A stretch of DNA of 64,000 nucleotides from Hippasteria phrygiana (Eukaryota > Echinodermata > Asteroidea > Valvatida > Goniasteridae), in NCBI GenBank assembly GCA_037893225.1, contig JAZGUH010000451.1:2684001-2748000 (forward strand). Reading direction: 5' to 3'. Of this stretch, positions 19,801 through 29,900 are shown piece by piece. The position numbers and the translations under genes were made by a program. Each line of letters begins with the position of its first letter. Positions within the stretch are counted from its first letter, which is position 1. The notes beneath the pieces were generated by a model. That model saw only the letters and a list, made by a program, of their open reading frames with translations. It was not told where the DNA came from and searched no databases.

Positions 19801-21415
19801 GGGTTGACTTTCTGCATTTCACTTCCGAGCTCTTTGAGAGTTGTCGAGAGAGTTGATGCTAAGTTGGCACCGGGAACTGGTCGATCCCCATAATTATCTG
19901 AAGGAAGTTCTGGATCAAATAATTCTGGCTGCACAAACATGACATTAGTGCGGTGTGACTGGCCAGCACCGGTCAGTGTGTCGCTCTTGAAATCATCGTT
20001 GTCGACTATAGCGATGGCAGGCTTACCCTCAGCTATTTCGAAGGGGCAATCAGATGAGCGATTGAGGTCATTGACTACCCAGAAATCTCTCAGCATAAGT
20101 ACGTCATTGTAACTGATGCCCAGACCATCCTTGTGCATTATGTCGACTACCTCCCTTCTCTTGGTCAGTCTATGCAGCATGACAGAGAGATTCGTCTCAA
20201 ATGCAGTGCGTTTTCCAGTGATGTAGCTTGTGAGGATAGATGCAATCGACCGGACGGATGGACTGTCATCAATCGCAGACTTGCTTGGGTGTTTCAACCA
20301 TGTGATCAGCTTCAACAGGAGTTCACTCAGGTCTTCTTCTCTTTCCAACTCGTGTATGTATGGGGGCCATGGAATAGTATTTATCCTGATGACTTGCTCT
20401 TTGAGTCGTGCCGCAACATTCATGGCCAACTGATCATTGCTGACACCCAATGAAGATATGGCTGCCTCGATGTATGTACAGCTGCTGTTGTATCATATAC
20501 CACTTCACTTACATTCTTCTGAATGCGTTCATGAAATCCGATGTCTTCACCAAATTCCTTGATGAGAATTTCCTTTAAGTAGCTGGATTTTGCTATTGAG
20601 TAATGTCCGTGATTTGAAGTGATGCGCTTATAGTCCTGCAGCAGACCTTGAAGTGTGCGAATTTCATGGTCTTTGAAAATGACTTGAAGAACATGATGAA
20701 AGAAAAGAGTCTGGGCCTCTCGGAGGTTTACACGCTGCAGATGTTGAGTGCTTTCATCTGAAAGGGGCTTGTGGTCGCTGACATACTTCCTCCAGCACCC
20801 GCGATGGTAGCGAATTTCCATCCCAAATGCTGTTTGACTATCTGGGATAGATGCAATCAGAGTGTCAGGTCTCTCTCTCATGACCTCATCTTCCAGACGG
20901 ACAGTGTGTAACTTGAATTTAGTCCAGGCATCCACTGTTGAAAGGAGCAAAATCCGTTTGTCACGATCATTACTCTTGTATGCCCCTCTCATGCACCACA
21001 CACATTGCGCCTTATTGTGAAGGACACCCATGCTGGAGCGGAGATTTTTACGTGCACTGTCCTCGGGGGAAGGATCTTGTTGATCTGATGCTTCATGTCT
21101 TTCGAGGCTTTCTTCAGATATGTGTTTGCGTTTTTCGGATTGCGAGAGTGCGCGCTTACTGGACAATGTTGTGTAGCAAGAGCCATGCATGTGGTGACCT
21201 TTTGGTCCCTTCTCACAGTCCACATTTCCTTGTACATGTTGAAACTTATCAAGTCCTTTCCATTGTAAAGACTTGCTCTGAATGGACCTTCACTTTTCAG
21301 GTGTAATGTTATCCAAACTGTCATCTGCGGTACATGGCTTACCACAGAGTAAAATGCACTCATATTCATTTCTTGTCTTGTGTTGTAACTCTTCACTGTC
21401 ACTTCTATTATCCAT
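16840..21415 (-). pseudogene. Large single-exon gene of an uncharacterised metazoan family, decayed
   Basis: One continuous similarity runs over about 1,500 codons in several minus-strand frames. It starts at an ATG at 21413-21415 (MDNRSDSEELQHKT) and ends CTDSEA at 16840. Breaks I can place are stops at 21290-21292 and 19400-19402, and frame changes near 20480, 19550, 18854, 18050 (an 8-bp TATACACG-type duplication) and 17150 (an A-run). Near the N-terminus there are paired cysteines (LCGKPC, CVWC, a later HRGC). The C-terminal part has EADTAM, VVLDTEDTDHYVQAA and LTGCDHNPGFYG, which resemble the acidic active-site and GCDY-type region of FEN1/XPG PIN-fold nucleases. The nuclease reading is an inference. 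I recall similar repeated, uncharacterised proteins in cnidarians, lancelets and echinoderms. It is not a functional gene here. Confidence 0.75.
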
Positions 21416-21579
21416 TCTTTCGGTCACCTTTGAAATCAGCGATATTCCTCAGACAAACAAACGATGCGCCTGAAACGGTACATATTATACATATAAAGTA
21501 ATATTAAATATAAAGCATGACTTTTTGCCATTTCGCCGTATCATACTTGAAAATGTCATTATCCTAGAATTTGTGACCA
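21416..21579. other. AT-rich spacer between the decayed gene and a LINE fragment
   Basis: There is no recognisable coding or structural feature. This would be the upstream region of the decayed gene at 16840-21415. No promoter motif can be supported. Confidence 0.4.
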
Positions 21580-22377
21580 CTATGCTTTTATTCTTTGATT
21601 GATTTGCCAAGCCTCGTTGACTGCACTGGCCTCATGCACAGCTCCGAAATCAGTACCATTTAAATCAGCCCTGATAACATCAAAATTGGCACGCTTATAA
21701 TTATACACGGATCGTGGAACACTCTTAATCTTGTTGACCTTGATACACACTTCAAATTCAAGCAACCTATGGTCAGTATGAAAATGTTCATGAGATATGC
21801 CTACATTAGAAACCCTTTCAGGGAACGAAGAAAATATCAAATCCAAAATGTTATCACAATTATCCCTCGAAGGGACATAGTTAACCTGGGTAAGAAAAAA
21901 ATCATTCATAATATCACAGAATAATTGTTAAGACTCTGAGATATTGTGTAAAACAGAGTCATGACAACCCTTTACATTAAGCAGGTTGAAATCTCCGACA
22001 ACAATGATGTGTTCATAAGCGGCATAAGTTCTGGTCAGAGCAGATCTAATACTGTCGATAAAAGTTCCAATAACTCCATCAGGTGCTCTGTAACACAGAA
22101 TTACCGCCATCTTGTTCTTATTGGGTCTCAACTCTATTATCATAATCTCATCGTCTGGTTCTAGGTCAGCACGGCGCAGGGAAAGAATGGAATCTTTAAC
22201 GGCACAAAGTAAACCCCCACCTCTGGAATTGTTAGTATTGGCTCTGTCCTTGCGATATTGGATGTAACCAGGAACTGCTAATTCGGCATCTCCAACAGAG
22301 TTATTCAACCATGTCTCGGTTACACAGACACAGTCATGACCATTGGACAAAATTGCATCGTAGTCCCGGAGTTTATT
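21580..22377 (-). pseudogene. CR1/L2-like LINE endonuclease domain fragment
   Basis: The minus-strand translation contains the endonuclease landmarks VCVTETWLN (catalytic Glu), RGGGLLCAVKDSI, AVILCYRAP, IIVVGDFNL (Asp/Asn) and HTDHRLLEF (final Asp-His). A TAA at about 21925 interrupts an otherwise continuous frame, after NISES. The 5' side is cut at 22377 by the first Helentron-like hairpin module, leaving NKLRDYDAIL as the first readable residues. The 3' side stops near 21590. Strand and style match the RT fragment at 15305-15921, so both may come from one element split by later insertions and deletion. Confidence 0.8.
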
Positions 22378-22772
22378 GGCTGTTTCGGAAGTTTTCCGAA
22401 ACAGCCCTTGTTTTCGTTAAGATTTTTTTTTTGGCTGTTTTGGAAACTTTTCCAAAACAGCCCTTGTTTTCGTTAAGATTTTTTTTTTTGGCTGTTTCGA
22501 AAGCTTTTCGAAACAGCCCTTGTTTTCGTTAAGATTTTTTTTTTTTTTTTTTTTGGCTGTTTCGAAAGTTTTTCGAAACAGCCCTTGTTTTCGTTAAGAT
22601 TTTTTGGCTGTTTCGAAAGAGTTCGAAACAGCCCTTGTTTTCGTTAAGATTTTTGGCTGTTTCGAAAGTTTTTCGAAACAGCCCTTGTTTTCGTTAAGAT
22701 TTTTTTTTGGCTGTTTCGAAAGTTTTTCGAAACAGCCCTTGTTTTCGTTAAGATTTTTTTGTTTTTCTTTTT
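22378..22772 (+). repeat. Tandem array of seven Helentron-like 5' hairpin modules
   Basis: Modules begin GGCTG at 22378, 22433, 22490, 22555, 22606, 22655 and 22709. Each has an arm GGCTGTTTCG, a few loop bases, the complementary arm CGAAACAGCC, then CTTGTTTTCGTTAAGAT and a T-run of varying length. The second module has GGCTGTTTTGG paired with CCAAAACAGCC, a compensatory double change. The array starts directly after LINE endonuclease sequence. The modules equal the 5' ends of the elements at 42172 and 55397, so each may be an abortive or truncated insertion. Confidence 0.85.
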
Positions 22773-24968
22773 GGCTTTTCCGACAATCCGTCGGAAAAGG
22801 CTTTGTTTTTGTTCTGATTTTTTTTTTTTTATTTCTTCTTCTTCTTCTTCTTACTTTAGTTCTATCCTAAATCCCATAGACTTTGTACACGAATTTTATG
22901 ACAGCCACTTTGGTCACTAAACAATCTCAGATCTTAATTAAACTTAACACAAACATAGACCCATACCTGAAATTGTATGCCGAAGAGTGACGTCATAATG
23001 ACGTCATCACGTGATTTTTTATGATTTTTTGAATTTTGAAAATCGTAACATTCTTTTCAATATATCTAGCGAACAAAACAAGATATTTTCAAAATTCTTT
23101 TTGTTATGGCTTTGGTATGTCTCAAAGATATGCCCTAAAAAGCGAAAATTGTGTGACGTCATGATGACTTCATCAAAAATGTGTTTTTTTGTTAACGCAT
23201 GTAAGTGTCAATCCGATTACAAAAATGTATACATTGAATTTTTCTGTACCTAATTCCAAAATTTCATGATCGTGGCTCACTCAAGTAAGAAATAACAGCC
23301 ATTTCAAAATTTAGACCAAATTCAATATAACACAAAGGAATTCTGGGACGGGCAGATAACCATGGGTATTATGTGCTTGCTGTTTATAAAAGGGGTTGAT
23401 TTCTAGTCTTTTTTCAAGTCGCTGAATTTTTGAAGTTTTAAAATCGTAACATTCTTTTCAATATATCTAGCGAACAAAACAAGATATTTTCAAAATTCTT
23501 TTTGTTATAGCTTTGGTATGTTTCAAAGATATGCTCTAAAAAGCGAAAATTGTGTGACGTCATGATGACGTAATAAAATAAATCTGTTTTCAAGTCGCTT
23601 GAATAGTGCCCATAGCATTGTAAACGTGTTCTTTCTTACCGGCCACTTTGGCTACTTTTAAACTTGGCAGACACTTACCCCAACTGCTCACAGTGTGTGC
23701 CGACCTTTTACGTCATGATGACGTCATCACATGTCACGTGACGTCATCTTAAAGATGATTTTTCAAGGGCCCATATCTAGAGAGCCGTAGGTCCGATTGC
23801 CTTTAAACCCGGTATGTTGGTAGACCACCACGTGTTATAGATGAAAATTTACGTGACGTCATGATGACGTCATCATACGATTTTATAGTAATTTTAAAGT
23901 TTTTGAACATTAAAGTTTCTTAAAGCCATATCTCATGAACAGAACATGCTAAATCCAAAATTCTTTTTGGAATAGCTTTGTTAGCTCCTATATTCTTTCA
24001 CATAAATGGGAAAATGTGTGACGTCATCATGACGTCATCAAAAATGTTCTTTTTTGAAACACATATAAGGGTACGTTCGATCGTCATAAAAATTGCTGGG
24101 TAGGTAGATAATGCTACTAGCATGTAAAATCCAAAGTGACGTCATGATGACGTCATCGGCTGATTTTCTATGAAATTTTTAGTTCTATCCCAAATCCCAT
24201 AGACTTTGTAGACGAATTTTGTAAGTGGCACTTTGGTCACTAAACAACCACAGATGTTAATCAGGCTTAACACAAACAAAGACCCTAAGCTGAAAATGTA
24301 TGCCGAAACGTGACGTCATGATGACGTCATCACGTGTCACGTGACGTCATCCTAAACGTGCATTTTTCAAGGGCCCATATCTAGAGAACCGTATGTCCGA
24401 TTGCCTTTAAACCTGGTATGTTGGTGGGCCACCACGTGTTATAGATGAAAATTGAGGTGACGTCATGATGACGTCACCATACGATTTTATAGTAATTTTA
24501 AAGTTTTTGAACCGTCAAAGTTTCTTAAAGCCATATCTCATCAACAGAACATGCTAAATTCAAAATTCTTTTTGGAATAGCTTTGTTAGCTCCTATATTC
24601 TTTCACGTAAATGTGAAAATGTGTGACGTCATCATCACGTCATCAAAATGTTTTTTTTTAATAACATATATAAGAATAGGTCTGAGTATCATAAAAAAAT
24701 TGTGGGAAGGTAGATAGTGCCAGTAGAATGTAACATCCGAAGTGAAGTCATGATGACGTCATCGGCTAATTGTCTATGAATGTTTCAGTTCTATCCAAAA
24801 TCCCATAGACTTTGTACACGAATTTTGTACAAACCACTTTACTCACTATAAACATCAGATCTTAATCAAACTTAACACAAACATAGAACGTAACTTGAAG
24901 TTTTAGGGTGGAAAACAAAAAAAGAGGAAAAGCCTTGTGTTCTGTTTCAAACAGACACAAACCTCTAG
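22773..24968 (+). mobile_element. Helentron-like element 1 (family B ends, mixed body)
   Basis: The 5' end has the hairpin GGCTTTTCCGAC / GTCGGAAAAGGC followed by TTGTTTTTGTTCTGAT, a T-run and (TTC)n at 22841-22852. The 3' end has GGAAAAGCC, the hairpin TGTGTTCTGTTT/AAACAGACACA and CTAG at 24965-24968. The body starts with a family A type unit (about 23010-23640), then two family B units about 606 bp apart (AGTTCTATCC at 24181 and 24787). Paired CRE palindromes recur throughout. No replication protein or helicase is encoded. Confidence 0.8.
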
Positions 24969-25038
24969 TTTTTTTTTTTTTGCTTTTCCGACACTCCGTC
25001 GGAAAAGGCCTTGTTTTTGTTCTGATTTTTTTTTTTTT

Positions 25039-25063
25039 CTTCTTCTTCTTCTTCTTCTTCTTC
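25039..25063 (+). repeat. (TTC)n tract at the LINE 5' end
   Basis: A pure TTC repeat lies directly before the LINE leader GTGTTCGGACGTG. It belongs to the Helentron-like element's 5' region and continues on the other side of the LINE. Confidence 0.9.
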
Positions 25064-25273
25064 GTGTTCGGACGTGTTTCGATCGAGCTCCCGGAAAAGT
25101 AAGAATATCTAGCGTTTTAGACCGCGTATGGTCCTAGTTTTTATATTGTTGTATTCGGTTTTGTTTATAGGTCCTACTAGACCCTCCTCCTTTTGTCGGG
25201 TGTTATCATTTAAGAGTAATTTTACGTTCATTTTGCATTTCATTTCGTTGTTTTCTCGCTGTGGCTGGTCACC
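25064..25273 (+). other. LINE 5' UTR
   Basis: This is a 210-base leader between the TTC tract and the ORF1 start. Its first 40 bases (GTGTTCGGACGTGTTTCGAT onward) are shared with copies A and B. The later part differs, which points to different subfamilies. Internal promoters are usual for LINEs but none can be shown here. Confidence 0.75.
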
Positions 25274-26464
25274 ATGACCAGTCAAGCGAACACATCTGTA
25301 AGGGCTCAGCCGAGCGTACCCTCGGCTGGCCCGAGCGTGCCCTCGGCTGGGCCTACTAAGCCCATTGTTGAGGGTAATGAGCCTTTCAGGAATGTTACCC
25401 GCAACAATGGCATTTCATTCAAAGCGGCTGACAATGTCTCCGTTCAATCTTACATGGACGCCATTACAAAAATCCTGAATCCTAAAGAAATACTCTCTGC
25501 TTCCAGAATTTCCAATGGCCGCATTGCCATATACCTCAGCTCGAGAGAGGCGGTCGTCGATGCAGTTCAACAACAGGAACTCGCATACGACGGCTCCTTT
25601 CTCGAGCTGACTCCCCTTGTCCGACCCACCACCCGTCTTACGCTTTCCAACGTGTACCCTGAAATCCCGAACGGAGTCATTGCAGCCAACCTATCGTCCT
25701 TTTGTAAGGTGGTGTCCCAAATCCGGCCCATTCCCCTTGGACTCAAGAGTAAAAGTCTAAATCACATAATGAGCTTCCGAAGGCAGGTTCAAATTCTTCT
25801 CAACCCAAACGTTACCCCTCCCGATCATATCAACTTCCACTATAACGGTACTAACTATCGAGTATTTCTATCCACGGAGTCGGTGCGCTGCTTCAATTGC
25901 GGCGAATTCGGCCACATAAGCAGAGCCTGCAAGAAGCAGAACCCCGCCCGCGGGGACGACGGTGCCAATGGCGACACCAACCCCCTCAACCCCCTCAACC
26001 CCCCACCCGTCTTCGTCAAACCTAATTCCAAATCCGACCCCAAACACCCACCCAAACGATCCAAATCCGACCCGCCCGGCCCCGCCTCCCCTGCGCCTGC
26101 GGGGTCGGCGCGTCGGTCGGAAGTTCCGACCGCCGCGCCACCCCCACCCACGGGCGGGGTCCCTGAGGGGTCCCGGCCCTGGGCCGCAGCGTGCGCGCCC
26201 CCCATGAGCTATGCTGGTCCTCGGCCATCATGGGGCTACGGCCGTTATTCGTCCGGCTCGCCCCGCGCGTCGGACTCGGCCGGCCCGAGCACGCTCGCTG
26301 CGGATGCAGCGCGCACCCCTGGCGGGGGCGGAGTCCGGGCTCCTCCTACCAATCCTCCCTCCAATTCCCCCGAAGTGCTGCCGATATGGGGCTCCCCCCC
26401 TCCCCCTCCAGATCCTTCTCGGACGTTGTTGCTAAACGCAAACAGGTTTCCCCCACTCCTGTGA
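25274..26464 (+). CDS. LINE ORF1 protein, RNA-binding, first frame
   Basis: The 396-codon frame starts MTSQANTSVRAQPSVP, with a short direct repeat PSVPSAG twice near residues 14-27. Residues about 40-200 form the conserved region shared with copies A and B and could be an RRM-like fold (inference). A single CCHC zinc knuckle follows: C206, C209, H214, C219 in CFNCGEFGHISRAC. After it the protein is proline- and serine-rich. The start is supported by copy B, which keeps the same ATG. The frame runs out at 26464, about 60 bases after a C-tract, while the conserved C-terminal domain continues in another frame (see the next entry). The protein is expected to coat LINE RNA. As read, it lacks its C-terminus. 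Confidence 0.85.
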   Translation: MTSQANTSVRAQPSVPSAGPSVPSAGPTKPIVEGNEPFRNVTRNNGISFKAADNVSVQSYMDAITKILNPKEILSASRISNGRIAIYLSSREAVVDAVQQQELAYDGSFLELTPLVRPTTRLTLSNVYPEIPNGVIAANLSSFCKVVSQIRPIPLGLKSKSLNHIMSFRRQVQILLNPNVTPPDHINFHYNGTNYRVFLSTESVRCFNCGEFGHISRACKKQNPARGDDGANGDTNPLNPLNPPPVFVKPNSKSDPKHPPKRSKSDPPGPASPAPAGSARRSEVPTAAPPPPTGGVPEGSRPWAAACAPPMSYAGPRPSWGYGRYSSGSPRASDSAGPSTLAADAARTPGGGGVRAPPTNPPSNSPEVLPIWGSPPPPPDPSRTLLLNANRFPPLL

Positions 26465-26934
26465 ATGACTCCTCCAAACTCATTCCCCTTCATTCACCCT
26501 CTCCTCGCAGAAAACTGGCCAGGAAACAACCGAGCCCCATGTCGACAGCCTCTCCCACCCTCTCCCAAGCCCTCAACTCCCAGTCCTCCATCCCACCCAC
26601 CCCCCTCGGTGGTTCCCAAACACCCATGCCCTCGACTCCGGCGTCCACCGCGGGCGAGGCCGACACCGACTCCGTGAACTGGGAGGACACACAGACGGAC
26701 GAAGACCTTCCGTCTAAAGTCTTCCCACTAACCAAAGGCCCACTATCTCAATCTGAACTCATTGATTTCCTGTCTTCGGTTAAAGCTAGAAAGAAGCCAG
26801 CCCAGATTGCCAGAAAATTCACGGCAAACATTCCTGGGCTGGTTAGACAACTCAAACCCCTACGCAACCACCCCCTTCTGCAAAAACGCATGCAGCAGAG
26901 GATCTCCAAACTTCTCAATACTTTAGATAAATAG
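26392..26934 (+). CDS. LINE ORF1 C-terminal part, second frame
   Basis: The open frame spans 26191-26934, but only the part from about 26392 is judged real. It reads SRSFSDVVAKRKQVSP, then DTDSVNWEDTQTDED, KGPLSQSELIDFLSSVKA, and HPLLQKRMQQRISKLLNTLD at the end. Copy A encodes the same domain at 4024-4317, so it is genuine protein and not a shadow frame. It is offset by -1 from the first ORF1 frame. The change lies most likely at the C7-T-C5 tract at 26394-26406, through loss of one C in this copy, a sequencing error, or programmed frameshifting. It ends 16 bases before the ORF2 start. Confidence 0.8.
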   Translation, partial: LPPSPSRSFSDVVAKRKQVSPTPVNDSSKLIPLHSPSPRRKLARKQPSPMSTASPTLSQALNSQSSIPPTPLGGSQTPMPSTPASTAGEADTDSVNWEDTQTDEDLPSKVFPLTKGPLSQSELIDFLSSVKARKKPAQIARKFTANIPGLVRQLKPLRNHPLLQKRMQQRISKLLNTLDK

Positions 26935-26950
26935 TTCTTTTTTTTTCATT

Positions 26951-29900
26951 ATGGAGTTATGTAGATTTGTGCCCATCCTAGCAATGACACTGTCACTGCT
27001 GACTCTCAACACCGCCGGCTGTTCCGCACCTATCCATAACAATTCCTTTCAAATATATATTGACCAAATTGCTTTTAACCCCGACATAGTTCTTTTGCAA
27101 GAAACTTATCATTTAAATGAAAACAGCCCTTGCTGGAACATGTGGTCCTACTCCCCTTTCTGTTCTCCCGGGCCCAAAGGCTCGGGAGTAACTACTCTTG
27201 TTAAAAATAGCAATAACGTCGAAGTTATTTCTTCTTCTACCATCTATGATGGACATATTATATATTCTAAAATTAAACTCAATAATATCATTTATCATAT
27301 TTATAATACCCTTATTCCCCAATTTGATAAAAGTGCTTTACTTGCACTCAATAAATTACTTGACCACTGTTCCGGCTGCGGTGACGGTGTCATTGTGATC
27401 GGAGGTGATTTTAATTGTACCGAAAACCCGGCTATTGATCGTCTGTGTATGCCGATCGAGCACAGACCCAAAGTTGCCATGGCTCTCAGGGACGCTGTCA
27501 ATGCATTGTCTCTTTGTGACGCCTGGCGCGGACTGAATCCCCTCGAACAAAAATTCACCTGGCTGAGAAACAACCCCGCTAAACTATGCGGGGTTTCCAA
27601 AGCCAGGTTGGATCGTTTTTATGTCCCCTCTAATCTCTCTTCTTCTATTCATACCTGTACCATTATTCCTTGTTCTCTCTCCGACCATTCTGCTGTTACC
27701 CTAACAATTAAAATCCCTTTGCACACTCCGAGGAGCAGCGCCTATTGGCATTTCAATAACTCGCTCCTCGGAGACCATAATTACCGCGACATTATTATTC
27801 AATTCTGGATACAATGGAGAGAAAATAAGTGTGACTTTCCGAGTCTCGCCGCTTGGTGGGATTTCGGAAAGTTGCACATAAAATCCCTCACCCAAATGTA
27901 CGGCTCGAAACTCGCCAAAGAAAAACGCCAGGCCTTCTTAGATATCAACCAAAAAATAGATGAGATTCAGTCTGCGCCAGACTTAACACCCCAAACTAGG
28001 GAAACCCTAGCTGAACAAAGAGATCATTTAAATTATTTGTTTAAAGCTGAAGCTCAGGGCGCTCTTGTCAGATCTCGTTTCAAACATCTTAACGAAACTG
28101 ACTCGTGCTCTACATACTTCTTCAATCTAGAAAAATCTAATTCTCTATCCAAACACCTTTCTCACATCCGTCTATCTTCTGGTACCATCTCCGAAAATCC
28201 CTCCGAAATTAAAAAGCATGTCCGCGATTTCTACAAAACTCTCTACAGCCGAGTCCCCACTGACAAGAGCGCCCTCAGTCAGCTATTAAGAGATGTCAGC
28301 GAGCTCGACTCCGAAGATTCAGAGGACCTTGAGCGTCCTCTGTCTATTGAAGAGCTCGAGCTCGCCGTCAAGCAACTTGGTAAAGATAAAACACCCGGAC
28401 TAGACGGCCTCACTTCAGAATTTTTTCAATCTTTCTGGCCCGTCCTAAAGAATGACCTCTTTTCTGTCCTCGAATCTTCCATCCAATCTGGCTATTTGCC
28501 CCATTCCCTCCGGAAAGCAGTTATCACCCTGCTTCCCAAGAAGGGGGACCTGGCCGACATTGCCAATTGGCGCCCGGTCTCCCTTCTCAACACCGACTAC
28601 AAAATCTTTGCCAAGTTGCTTGCTAATAGGCTGAAACAGTGCATTGGCAGCGTCGTTGGTGAAGACCAAAGCTACTGTGTCCCCGGTCGTTCCATCCATG
28701 ACAACATAAATCTCATACGTGACGTCATCTCATACTCAAATTTTAACGATACCCCCCTCGCCGTGATCAACTTGGATCAAAAAAAGGCCTTCGATAACGT
28801 TGATCACGGCTATCTCTTTGACACCATGAGAGCCATGGGCTTTGGGAAAAATATCATTTCCTATATTCAAATATTGTACGGCGGCGCCGAGAGCCTTGTT
28901 AAAGTGTGTGGTTCCCTGACGGCCCCCTTCTCGTTTGAGAAGGGGATACGTCAGGGATGCCCGCTCTCGGGGCTGCTATATTCTTTAGCTATAGAACCCC
29001 TCTTAATCAATCTTCGAAAGAAATTAGCCAATCGGGCCTTTTGCATCCCTAATACTGATTTCTCCTGTGCTGTGTCGGCGTACGCCGATGACATAACGGT
29101 CTTTGTCACCTCCGATCCGGGCTTTGTAGCAGTCGAGGAGGCCTACGGCCTCTTCGCAAAATCCTCTGCTGCATGTTTAAACACTCAAAAGTCCCAGGGT
29201 CTCTGGGCCGGTTCTTGGACCGGACGAAGCGACAAACCCTTAAATTTCTCATGGAATAGTGAAGGTCTCCCCTTCCTCGGAGTTCACTTAGGAAATTCCA
29301 ATAAATACGTCCAACAAAATTGGGAAAAATGCAAAAATAAACTGAATAAAACCCTATCTTCTTGGTCGCGCCTTTTTTACGCGCTTTCCTTCAAGGGCAA
29401 AATCATCATTGCCAACCAACTCGCCGCTTCTAAAACCTTTCATTCTCTGGCCGTTCTCTCCCCTCCAGCCAATGTCCTAAGTGAACTCCAGAATTCCCTT
29501 GTCGACTTCGTCTGGTCCAACAAGAGACACTACCTTACAAAAGAGACCCTTTATAAACATCCCGACAAGGGAGGATTAGGTCTCGTATGCCTCCAAGCAC
29601 GCAAGTTCACCTTTAGACTTACCACAGTCCAACGATTCCTTGGTATTCACTCACATCCCGCCTACTTTCTGATCGGCCACTTTTTCAAACAATATCAAAA
29701 ACTTGGTTATGATTTTAATCTCTTTCATCTGAACACTGACCCAAAATTCTATACTAGTCTCCCCGTTTTTCACAGTGAACTTCTGCGTGCTTGGACGGCG
29801 TCCGGAGCTCGAATCGAAACACAGCCTGATTCTATCAACCATGTCTACAATTTGCCCTTAAACTGCCCTATTATGAGCAATACAGCTGATGGTGGGGGAC

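Noticed and set aside
17123..20450. Introns as the cause of frame changes in the decayed gene
   Set aside because: The similarity continues across each change with no gap and no GT-AG pair; two stops also lie inside conserved stretches.
22378..22800. CRISPR-like array from regularly spaced palindromic repeats
   Set aside because: The intervals are T-runs and not unique spacers, there are no cas genes, and the DNA is metazoan.
26022..26493. Minus-strand and alternate-frame ORFs over LINE ORF1
   Set aside because: GC-rich shadow frames. Only the two plus-strand frames have counterparts in copies A and B.
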